From the NCBI RefSeq assembly GCF_938039215.1, contig NZ_CALHVI010000005.1:16845-80844 (forward strand): a stretch of 64,000 nt of DNA, written 5' to 3'. The position numbers were made by a program, and so were the translations under genes. Source of the stretch: an uncultured Porphyromonas sp. GTDB lineage: Bacteria > Bacteroidota > Bacteroidia > Bacteroidales > Porphyromonadaceae. Under the pieces are notes generated by a model. That model did no database searches. It saw nothing but the letters and a program-made list of their open reading frames with translations, and had not been told where the DNA came from. Of this stretch, positions 43,970 through 51,646 are shown one piece after another; positions within the stretch are counted from its first letter, which is position 1, and each line of letters begins with the position of its first letter.

Positions 43970-43996
43970 GTTATGGTGAATTTAGGTTTGCCTTGT

Positions 43997-45085
43997 CTAT
44001 CTAGTGGGGATGTCCTCGTTGAGGAGGTGGAGGTCATTGACCCCTGCGACTTCGGTCGAGCATTCGCCGAGCCAACCATTGACTTGGTTGATCCCCGTGT
44101 GGATGCGGATGAAATCAATGCCAGGGAGATGCACCTTGCGACCATACTTGTCGATGGCCCAGTCAATATCGATAGCGGAGTCGGCTAGGTCGTTCTTCTC
44201 ATTGTCTACATAGCCGTAGCGGAACTTGAAGAGGACATAGTAGCGCCCTACCCCACTCTGGTCTCGGGCGTTCTGTGGGAGGCGTGTACCACGGAGGGTG
44301 AGCTTATCTCCCTTGATCCACTTGGGGTAATAGGACTGGCTGTGGAAGGTATTCTTAGGTAGCCAACCGGAGCCCCCCTTATTGTCCGTCCAGTGTACGT
44401 ACTGCACGATCCCGACGAAGGGGACACCCGTGTCGGGAGACATCTCTTCCTTGGTAGGACGTTCGTAGGTCATCTCGTAGTCTCGGTAGAAGTTCATGTC
44501 CGAGCCTGGGACAGACTTCACGAGGTTGTACCAAGGCTCCTTAGTGTGATCCACGTGGGCACTACCCTCGATCTCATACCATTCGTCTTCGTCGGGCTTA
44601 CCGTTGCGGTTCACGTCGTAGGCGACCATGATCACACCTGGTTCGCAGCTGCCACCATCGTAGGGTTGCTCATTCTGGTCACCATAGAAGGCATTCCCTA
44701 GGACACGGAAGTCACGTTTGCCTGGGACATTGAGGATGGTATGGTCGAAGCCTACGGTGATGTAACCACCAAAGCCACCGAGGGTGACGAGGCTACGTTG
44801 GTTGTCGGCGAGGTATTCAAGCGCCTTCTCGTTCATCTTCTCCTGAGTATCCCCGTCTTCGTACTCGGGGAGCTTGTTGGTGAACTGCCCAACGGCTGGC
44901 ATATACTCGAGGACTCGAGTGATGTAAGGCGTAGCGTTGGGATTGACCTCTGGCTTAGGGAAGACAGGGACAGGTGGGATGACGGGAGGCTTGGGAGCCT
45001 CATCCTTCTTACAGGATACGAAGGCGACAGAGCTTAGAGCTAGGAGCGCCATCAGGAGGGAGCTCCAGGAATGAATGGGTTTCAT
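43997..45085 (-). CDS. Surface lipoprotein of the receptor operon, unknown fold
   Basis: A 362-residue lipoprotein with Cys25 in the VSC lipobox, then a Pro-rich linker (PPVIPPVPVFPKPE). The mature part is rich in aromatic residues and Asp/Asn: VTLGGFGGYITVGFDHTILN, then VIMVAYDVNRNGKPDEDEW, which resembles a calcium-binding DxNxDGxxD-type loop. I recall proteins of this kind beside BtuB/BtuG-like genes in Bacteroides, but could not name a family. It lies 2 bp after the BtuG-like gene, so the two are tightly coupled. Confidence 0.65.
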   Translation of the reverse strand: MKPIHSWSSLLMALLALSSVAFVSCKKDEAPKPPVIPPVPVFPKPEVNPNATPYITRVLEYMPAVGQFTNKLPEYEDGDTQEKMNEKALEYLADNQRSLVTLGGFGGYITVGFDHTILNVPGKRDFRVLGNAFYGDQNEQPYDGGSCEPGVIMVAYDVNRNGKPDEDEWYEIEGSAHVDHTKEPWYNLVKSVPGSDMNFYRDYEMTYERPTKEEMSPDTGVPFVGIVQYVHWTDNKGGSGWLPKNTFHSQSYYPKWIKGDKLTLRGTRLPQNARDQSGVGRYYVLFKFRYGYVDNEKNDLADSAIDIDWAIDKYGRKVHLPGIDFIRIHTGINQVNGWLGECSTEVAGVNDLHLLNEDIPTR

Positions 45086-45087
45086 AG

Positions 45088-46263
45088 CTATTTGGGGTCT
45101 TTGGGTTGAAGTTGTTTGCGTGTGAAGGCGAAGTGTGCAGGGATGTCACCCGTCTTGACGGACCACTTGCGTGTACCGGTCTTGAGATCATAGCAGTGGA
45201 GTCTGCCTGGGGTGACATAGTTCTTAGCGTCGGTGACATAGAATTCACCACGCTCCCGATTGGTAGCGATGCCGTAGGGGATCTTGATATCCTTAGCTGT
45301 GCCGTCCTTGATGAAGTCTCGGTCGATGACCTTTTGGGTCTTGGTGTCGATGACGGTATAGCTGATGGTATTCTCCCCAGTGAGGTAGCTCCACTCGGTG
45401 CTGTAGACGAAGAGGGAGTCTCCGGAGAGGGTCATGTTGGAGCAAGAGACATCGAGGGTCTTGGTCACCTTCTCGGTCTTGGGGTCGAAGACGAACATCT
45501 TCGAGGGGACATGATAGTAGTCCCCACGAGAAGATACCCAGATCTTCCCGTAGTTGTCGAGCTCTAGGCGGTGGAGGTTGATCGCCACATCGACCTTCTT
45601 CTCTTCGGTGAAGGTCTTCAGGTCGATGATGGAGATGGTCTTGTCGTAGTTGGGGACGCGGTAGCCACCCGAGTTAGCGACATAGAGCTTGTCGCCGTAG
45701 ATGACGATCTCGTCGGGCTGGTAGCCTACGGGGCACTCCGCTACGACTTTGAGGGTAGCGGTATCGACCTTGGCGACATAGCCTAGTCGTGCATTGGGGT
45801 CGATCTTCACGGGGCCAGCATAGGAGCTGACATAGGCAAAGCCATCCTTGAAGACGATGTAGCGGCAGTTAGGGATAGAGATCTTCCCGATGTGCTTGGC
45901 TGTATTCACGTCCATGACCTCGATGAGGTGAGAGACGTTGATGACGGCGTAGAGACGGTTGCCGTAGATCTGCAGGTCGTTGCCTACGTCACCGAGCTCC
46001 TTGACGACTCCGGGATTGCGCTCCGCATAGATATTGCGGGTGTACTTACCAGTCTCGTAGTCGTAGTAGTCGAGGGTGGACTTATTGGAGCCCATGTTTG
46101 CCTCGTTGAGGAGGAAGAAGCCCTTAATAGGGCCTGCAGGTTCTGGCTTCCCCCCTTGTTCTTCGGTAGAGGGGATGATCTCATCCTCCTTGCGGCAGGA
46201 GGAGAGGGAGAGAGCAAAGATGCCTACCCAGAGGAGTAAGCGGGTGATGGATGAAGTCTTCAT
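45088..46263 (-). CDS. BtuG-like beta-propeller surface lipoprotein (DUF5074)
   Basis: A 391-residue lipoprotein, Cys23 after LSS. The mature domain opens GFFLLNEANMGSNKST and has repeated YncE-like propeller strands (GYVAKVDTATLKVVAE, DKLYVANSGGYRVP, IIDLKTFTEEKKVDVA). In Bacteroides, BtuG proteins of this type bind cobalamin with very high affinity on top of BtuB. The ATG at 46263 gives a clean signal peptide; an ATG at 46278 overlapping the receptor stop is possible. The corrinoid role is inferred from the family and from the receptor gene next to it. Confidence 0.75.
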   Translation of the reverse strand: MKTSSITRLLLWVGIFALSLSSCRKEDEIIPSTEEQGGKPEPAGPIKGFFLLNEANMGSNKSTLDYYDYETGKYTRNIYAERNPGVVKELGDVGNDLQIYGNRLYAVINVSHLIEVMDVNTAKHIGKISIPNCRYIVFKDGFAYVSSYAGPVKIDPNARLGYVAKVDTATLKVVAECPVGYQPDEIVIYGDKLYVANSGGYRVPNYDKTISIIDLKTFTEEKKVDVAINLHRLELDNYGKIWVSSRGDYYHVPSKMFVFDPKTEKVTKTLDVSCSNMTLSGDSLFVYSTEWSYLTGENTISYTVIDTKTQKVIDRDFIKDGTAKDIKIPYGIATNRERGEFYVTDAKNYVTPGRLHCYDLKTGTRKWSVKTGDIPAHFAFTRKQLQPKDPK

Positions 46264-46274
46264 AGCGGTGGAGG

Positions 46275-48290
46275 TCATAGTGTGTAGTCGATCTTGAGCT
46301 TGGTGTTGATACCAGGCATCGGATAGGAGCGCACGACTTCGTACTGTTGGTTGAGGAGGTTGTTGACCTCGGCGGTGAGTCGTAGGCTGTGCTTCTTCAG
46401 AGAGAAGAGGCGGGAGAGGGAGAGATCGCTGGTGTACCAAGGGCGGGTATAGTTCTCTCGGATGTTGGCGCTGGCATCGTAGCGCTCTCCCGTATAGATG
46501 AAGCTGTAGTTGAGATCCCACCCTTGCCAAGCAAGAGATACGATGGCCGAGCCACTATGCCAAGGGATATAGGGGATCTGCCCTCCATAATAGGTGTCGG
46601 AGGGATCGGTAAGGTCTTGGGCTCGCTGGTAAGTATATGTGAGGCGTGAGGAGGCACGAACTTTGCCGAAGCGCCAGCCTGTCTCAAGGGCTAGATCTAT
46701 CCCTCGGATGCGGACATGCCCGAGGTTGACCATCGTCCACTGGAACTGGTTGGAGGTGGGCATGGCGATGATCTTGTCATCGACATAGTTGAGGTAGCCA
46801 TCCACCTGCACCTCGAGGCTACGGAGCACACCACGACTGAAGGGCTTGGTATAGACCAACCCGAGGTCGTACTGGGTCGTGTACTCGGGGCGGAGGTATT
46901 TATTCCCGATGAAGGTATAGTAGAGATCGTTGAAGGTGGGCATGCGGAATATCCGCTTGTAGAAGCCTCTTAGGCTCAGCTCACGATGAGCCCACGGCTT
47001 GTAGCTGAGGATGAAGGTAGGAGTCCACTCGCTCTTCTCGGGGGCTTGTCCGTCCTTGGCCTTCGTCCAGTCGTGTACGTAGGTGTGGAGGAGGCTCGCC
47101 TGCGCCTTGAGTCCTCGGTAGGTGAAGTCGGAGGCGAGGGCGGTGAGTGCCGTGAGGCGGGTGGGGTAGGCGAAGGCATAGAGGTCGGCCGAGAGCGTAT
47201 TGTACTGCAGGTCCGAAGACAGAGCTAGTCGCCAGCTGTCGGAGAGGGCTAGCTGATGTGCCGAGGAGAGGTAAGCCTCTTGCTGGTAGTAGTGATTGTT
47301 GACGTACATCGTCGTCACATCCAGCCGAGGGTCAGAGAGGTAGTGCAGGTAGTCGTAGGCGAACTTCCCATTGACCAGAAGCGTATAGCGTCCGAAGCTC
47401 TTACGCAGCGAGCCCTGAGCCATCAGGTCGGTGTCCCACTGACGATCTTCGTGCTTGAACTTCCCTGGCTCTTCACGAACGAAGGCTCCAGGGTAGCCTC
47501 GCTCCGAATTGTAGACATAGGCCTTGGCTCGCCATTCGCCCTCGTCGATACGGCCGAAGAGTCCCGCCTCGAAGCGCAGGGAGCGCACATCGCCATTGTG
47601 ACGGATGGAGGTAGTGTCGTAGCCGTTCTTCTTCTTGTAGGAGAAGCTATATCGTCCCGAGGTGTAGAGGTATTCGCTGGAGAGGGAGAGGTCAAGGGAG
47701 GGATTGAGACGACGCTCCCAGAGGATGGAGGGATTGATGGTGGAGAAAGAGCCCGCCTTGAGGGAGGCCTTCAGATGATCTCGCTTGGTGGCTGAGACAT
47801 CGGGCCGTCGGGTCGTCATATAGAGCGCAGCAGCGGAGGCAAAGCTCTTCGCTGGCTGGAGGATGGTGCTGCGCTGACCATTATATATGGAGACCGACTC
47901 CATATTGTCTAGGGAGAAGCGCCCGAGGTCGATCTGTCCGTTCTGCGCATTGCCTAGCTGGAGGCCATCGTAGAAGACCCCGACGTGCTGGGAGCCCATG
48001 CTTCGGATATTCACCGTCTTGAGTCCCCCGATACCGCCGTAGTCCTTGATCTGGACTCCTGCGAAGTAGCGGAGAGCATCAGCCACGCTCACAGCACTGA
48101 GTCGCTGGAGCTCACGCCCCGAGAGGGTTTGGGCAGGGATGACATCCTTTGAGACAAAACGCTCCCTGACGACCACTCCCTCAATGAAGTGGACGCTGTC
48201 TGCTTGGCGCTGAGCCCATCCTGCGGAGCAAGAGAGGAGCGCAAGGGATGCCACGACCCATCGGCCAAGGCTGCGTATCTTGGATATCAT
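46275..48290 (-). CDS. TonB-dependent receptor, BtuB-like
   Basis: Outer-membrane TonB-dependent receptor of 671 residues. A signal peptide (1-~26) is followed by a short TonB-box region (FIEGVVVRERF), a plug (RELQRLSAVSVADALRYFAGVQIKDYGGIGG, then NIRSMGSQHVGVFYDG), and the barrel. It is not of the SusC type because there is no N-terminal carboxypeptidase-like domain. It starts the operon with the two DUF5074 lipoproteins, which suggests a cobalamin/corrinoid receptor (inference). ATG 48290 is used; a TTG lies one codon upstream. Confidence 0.85.
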   Translation of the reverse strand: MISKIRSLGRWVVASLALLSCSAGWAQRQADSVHFIEGVVVRERFVSKDVIPAQTLSGRELQRLSAVSVADALRYFAGVQIKDYGGIGGLKTVNIRSMGSQHVGVFYDGLQLGNAQNGQIDLGRFSLDNMESVSIYNGQRSTILQPAKSFASAAALYMTTRRPDVSATKRDHLKASLKAGSFSTINPSILWERRLNPSLDLSLSSEYLYTSGRYSFSYKKKNGYDTTSIRHNGDVRSLRFEAGLFGRIDEGEWRAKAYVYNSERGYPGAFVREEPGKFKHEDRQWDTDLMAQGSLRKSFGRYTLLVNGKFAYDYLHYLSDPRLDVTTMYVNNHYYQQEAYLSSAHQLALSDSWRLALSSDLQYNTLSADLYAFAYPTRLTALTALASDFTYRGLKAQASLLHTYVHDWTKAKDGQAPEKSEWTPTFILSYKPWAHRELSLRGFYKRIFRMPTFNDLYYTFIGNKYLRPEYTTQYDLGLVYTKPFSRGVLRSLEVQVDGYLNYVDDKIIAMPTSNQFQWTMVNLGHVRIRGIDLALETGWRFGKVRASSRLTYTYQRAQDLTDPSDTYYGGQIPYIPWHSGSAIVSLAWQGWDLNYSFIYTGERYDASANIRENYTRPWYTSDLSLSRLFSLKKHSLRLTAEVNNLLNQQYEVVRSYPMPGINTKLKIDYTL

Positions 48291-48362
48291 CAATAGAACA
48301 GATTTTAGCTAGCTAATCGGTAGGGCTTTGGACTCTGTGTCTTCCGGCTATTAGCCGTCCCA

Positions 48363-48370
48363 CAAAGGTA
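48363..48370 (-). promoter_or_regulatory. Bacteroidota -7 box for the receptor operon
   Basis: TACCTTTG on the minus strand, 72 bp upstream of the ATG at 48290. A B12-box-like AGCCGGAAGAC (48339-48349, minus) lies in the short leader. Confidence 0.55.
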
Positions 48371-48469
48371 CGGATTTTGCCCTAAACCATCTGGACGCAC
48401 TAGGTCTCTGGAGTAGAGCGGTTCGGTGGTGCTTACATCCCGCTTGGCAAGGGCGCTCTCAGAGGGGGT

Positions 48470-48567
48470 CAGAAAAACCCACAGTGGATCGCCTCGACGA
48501 CCCACTGTGGGTCGGAGGAGCGACCTACCGTAGGTCGTCGAGGCGATCTACCGTAGGTCGCTCTGAG
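48470..48567 (-). repeat. Four-unit 23-bp palindromic element, minus orientation
   Basis: Four 15-bp odd-centred palindromes of form GACCYAC-N-GTRGGTC are centred at 48483, 48506, 48529 and 48552, exactly 23 bp apart with 8-bp spacers. Its left edge (reading minus) CTCAGAGCGACCTACGGTAG is identical to the start of the element at 58611. A T-run (TTTTT on the minus strand) marks the other end. It sits between the divergent receptor and glycogen synthase genes. Confidence 0.9.
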
Positions 48568-48697
48568 CCCTGTCTTAGGTGGCTCAATGTGTATAATTGT
48601 AGAGTTATGCTTAATTTTGATACAGACGGACGGGAGAAGCCTCTCGTTCGCTCGCTTGATAGCATATACATTCACCACCTTACTTTACTGAACGATC

Positions 48698-50338
48698 ATG
48701 ATCCTCGAGACGAGTTGGGAAGTCTGCAATAAGATGGGAGGGATCTATACCGTCCTCTCCTCACGTGCAGATGTGATGACCCAGCGCCACCCCGATAAGG
48801 TATGCTTCATAGGCCCTCTGCTTGCGAGCGATGGCAAGTCGCTTCCCTTAGACTTCATCCCGGGAGCTATCCCCGAGCTCGAGGGCTGGACGAAGGAGAT
48901 CCTCCCGACTCTGGGGCTTCGTGTCAAGACGGGGCATTGGGCGGTCTCGGGTAAGCCCCCCGTGCTCTTGGTGGACTTCTCTCCACTCTGGGAGGAGAAG
49001 GATGATCTGTACTTCCAGTTCTGGCAGGCCTATGGTCTGCAGGGGGATAAGGGCTATGGAGACTATGATGAGAGTGGTCTCTTCGCAGTAGCTGCTGCTC
49101 GCCTTATGGCAAGTATCGCTGCTTGGACTGCAGAGCCCACCACGGCGATCTTCAACGAATGGCAGACAGCCTTGGGGCTGCTCTACCTGCGCCTCTATGC
49201 TCCCGAGGTGCGCACCCTCTTCATCACCCACGCTACGACCATCGGGCGCTCCATCGCAGGCAATGACAAGGAGCTCTATACCTACATGGACCAGTACGAT
49301 GGGGATCAGATGGCACGTGAGCTGGGGGTAGAAGCTAAGCACGCTGTGGAGAAGTGCGCAGCCCATGAGGCTTCGGTCTTCGCTACCGTCAGCAAGCTCA
49401 CCGCTCGTGAGGCTAAGCAGCTCCTTGGACGTGAACCAGTCGTCCTACCCAATGGCTTCCACGTCGGCAATTCCCCCTTCACTGCCCCCATGCAGTCCAA
49501 GCGCAAGAAGATGCGTCGCCTCTTGGCTCGAGTAGCTTCCCGCCTCTATGCCCGACCTATTGATCCTGAGAAGGCCTTCTTCGTCTCCCTCGGTGGTCGC
49601 TATGAGTACCGCAATAAGGGGATTGACCTCTTCATCGAATCGCTCTACCACTTCCAAGCCAGCTATACGGCTGAGCGGGAGATCGTCGCCTTCCTCCTCG
49701 TCCCCGCTTGGGAAGCAGGTCCTCGTTCGGAACTGCAATATCTACTAGGGCACCCCGCCGAAGAGCAGGAGCGCCCCTTGCAGTACCCCTGCCTCTCCCA
49801 CTGGCTCTACAATACCGAGAACGACCGAGCCGTGGCCCATATCCGCCACCGTGGTCTTGATCGCCCCGAAGGGCATGTGAAGGTCATCTTCGTGCCCTGC
49901 TACCTCAATGGTATCGACGGCATCTTCGATCAGACCTACTACGATCTGCTCCAAGGGATGGACCTCACGATCTACCCCAGCTACTACGAGCCTTGGGGCT
50001 ATACCCCGCTGGAGAGTATCCGCTATGGTGTGCCGACGATCACGACGACACTCGCGGGCTTCGGGCTGTGGGCTGAGGAGGAAGAAGCTTCTTCACCCTT
50101 CGCAGAAGCAGCCTGCCCTCCCGTGCACGTCGTGGAGCGTACCGATACCAACATCCTCGAGACCATCCAGACGATCTCCTCCCTCATCCGTGAGCAGCTT
50201 CACCTGAGCCCCGAGGAGGCCAAGGCCCAGCGTCGTCTAGCCTATGAGCTGGCTCGCCGTGCCGACTGGAAGCACTTCTACCGCCACTACGAGGAGGCGT
50301 ACAAGCTGACCGAGCAGCTCCCTCCCCTCTTCTCCTAA
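48698..50338 (+). CDS. Glycogen synthase, eukaryotic-like (GT3) type
   Basis: A 546-residue glycosyltransferase that extends alpha-1,4-glucan, probably from UDP-glucose. The opening ETSWEVCNKMGGIYTVLS is typical of the GT3 (GYS-like) enzymes common in Bacteroidota, and differs from bacterial GlgA (GT5). Other motifs: FITHATTIGRSIAGN, a catalytic-domain GGRYEYRNKGIDLFIE, and YPSYYEPWGYTPLESI with the Glu of the EX7E motif. A stop upstream of the ATG fixes the start. Stands alone, downstream of the palindromic element. Confidence 0.9.
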   Translation: MILETSWEVCNKMGGIYTVLSSRADVMTQRHPDKVCFIGPLLASDGKSLPLDFIPGAIPELEGWTKEILPTLGLRVKTGHWAVSGKPPVLLVDFSPLWEEKDDLYFQFWQAYGLQGDKGYGDYDESGLFAVAAARLMASIAAWTAEPTTAIFNEWQTALGLLYLRLYAPEVRTLFITHATTIGRSIAGNDKELYTYMDQYDGDQMARELGVEAKHAVEKCAAHEASVFATVSKLTAREAKQLLGREPVVLPNGFHVGNSPFTAPMQSKRKKMRRLLARVASRLYARPIDPEKAFFVSLGGRYEYRNKGIDLFIESLYHFQASYTAEREIVAFLLVPAWEAGPRSELQYLLGHPAEEQERPLQYPCLSHWLYNTENDRAVAHIRHRGLDRPEGHVKVIFVPCYLNGIDGIFDQTYYDLLQGMDLTIYPSYYEPWGYTPLESIRYGVPTITTTLAGFGLWAEEEEASSPFAEAACPPVHVVERTDTNILETIQTISSLIREQLHLSPEEAKAQRRLAYELARRADWKHFYRHYEEAYKLTEQLPPLFS

Positions 50339-50379
50339 GCGGTAAGTCGCCCGAGCCTTCCCTCTGGGCGCTAAAGCAA

Positions 50380-50425
50380 ATCGCCCCTGCAGTCTACGCT
50401 AGACTGCAGGGGCGATCTCTTTACT
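50380..50425. terminator. Bidirectional terminator between glycogen synthase and lpxH
   Basis: A 16-bp perfect stem (50380-50395 with 50401-50416, core GCCCCTGCAGTC) with a 5-base loop, then CTCTTT. The genes converge here. Confidence 0.9.
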
Positions 50426-50442
50426 ATGAGGGTGGGGGATGC

Positions 50443-51240
50443 CTAAGCTTCCTCCTCGAGGAACTGGTCGATCCACAGCGCCGAACCATCCCACACGGCG
50501 AACGAATTGTACTGAAGCCAATCCCCGAGGATGATGATCCGCTTCTCTCCCCTTAGAGCGAGGTCTACCAGCAAATGCCGGTGCCCGAAGAGGTAATAGT
50601 CGATCTCGGGATGCTCCTCGATATACTCCTTCGTCCAGCGAACGAGCCACTCCTTCTCGATCTCGAAGTAATCATTCTGATAGGCATGAGGTACCTCTCC
50701 TAAGGTGGCCTTACGTAGGCCTCTCTTGCGGCTTCTCAACGAGCAGCTCAGGGCGAAGCCCACCGTCCAGCGAGGATGGATCGCAGCATAGAGGCACCGA
50801 GCGACGGGATGACGGAAGAGGTGGTAGAGTAGCTTATTCGTCCACGAGACTGCACGATATTCCTTGTCTCCATGCGCTAGACGGAAGGTCTTCCCATCCA
50901 GCTCTACTATCGCTTCCTCATGATGCACCTGAGCTCCCAGCTCCTTCTCTAGATAGTCGGCAAACCAGACATCATGATTGCCCACAAAGAAGTGGATCTC
51001 GATCCCTTGGTCGGCCATTAGAGCGACTTGACCTAGGAAGCGTACATGCCCCCGTGGGACGACCGTGCGGTATTCAAACCAGTAGTCGAACATGTCCCCG
51101 AGGAAGTACACCGCCCGAGCATCCTGCTCGATGCTCTGAAGCCACCGCACCAGACGGCACTCTACCGCCCGAGGGTCAGCATGGTAGCCTGACCCCAGAT
51201 GTGCATCGCTCGTGAAGTAGACCTTCGTTCGTCCGTCCAT
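50443..51240 (-). CDS. lpxH: UDP-2,3-diacylglucosamine diphosphatase
   Basis: Metallophosphoesterase that makes lipid X from UDP-diacylglucosamine in lipid A synthesis. The metal motifs are FTSDAHLG, GDMFDYWFE, GNHD, HGD (LAHGDKEY) and GHRH in order across the 265 residues. The ATG at 51240 is preferred over a TTG at 51264 because the latter overlaps the upstream gene and the family begins near this residue. Together with lpxB it serves lipid A assembly. It forms a run with the SufT-like gene upstream. Confidence 0.93.
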   Translation of the reverse strand: MDGRTKVYFTSDAHLGSGYHADPRAVECRLVRWLQSIEQDARAVYFLGDMFDYWFEYRTVVPRGHVRFLGQVALMADQGIEIHFFVGNHDVWFADYLEKELGAQVHHEEAIVELDGKTFRLAHGDKEYRAVSWTNKLLYHLFRHPVARCLYAAIHPRWTVGFALSCSLRSRKRGLRKATLGEVPHAYQNDYFEIEKEWLVRWTKEYIEEHPEIDYYLFGHRHLLVDLALRGEKRIIILGDWLQYNSFAVWDGSALWIDQFLEEEA

Positions 51241-51244
51241 ACGC

Positions 51245-51574
51245 TTATAGGAAGCCGAGCTCAAGCATGGCTTCTTCGCTCATCATATCCTTGTTCCATT
51301 CGGGCTCGAAGGTCAGCTGGATCTCTACCCCACTGACCCCAGGGACATCCTCGACCTTCATGCGCACATCCTCGATGATGAAGTCTGCGGCGGGGCAGTT
51401 GGGTGCCGTGAGGGTCATCGTGATCGTGACGAAGCGTTCGTCCGTAAGTTCCACGCAGTAGATGAGCCCCAGATCATACACATTGACGGGGATCTCAGGA
51501 TCGTAGACGGTGCGTAGTGCCGCTACTATATCTTCCTCGATGCGGAGGTATTCGTTTTCTAGTTCTTCTGCCAT
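51245..51574 (-). CDS. SufT/MIP18-type iron-sulfur assembly protein (DUF59)
   Basis: A 109-residue DUF59 protein. Motifs: DPEIPVNVYDLGLIY (residues ~25-39) and LTAPNCPAADFI (~56-67), with the conserved Cys of the family near residue 61. Homologues assist maturation of Fe-S proteins. The gene precedes lpxH by 4 bp on the same strand, so the two probably share a transcript, although their functions differ. Confidence 0.9.
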   Translation of the reverse strand: MAEELENEYLRIEEDIVAALRTVYDPEIPVNVYDLGLIYCVELTDERFVTITMTLTAPNCPAADFIIEDVRMKVEDVPGVSGVEIQLTFEPEWNKDMMSEEAMLELGFL

Positions 51575-51646
51575 AAGATGGGTGATATAGAGGAGGGTGA
51601 AGTCCCTCTCTAATGAGAGAAATAGGGAGAACCCTCCGTAGGTTCG

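Noticed and set aside
48290..48480. Complete cobalamin riboswitch before the receptor
   Set aside because: Only a partial B12-box-like core is present, and the promoter lies too close for a full aptamer.
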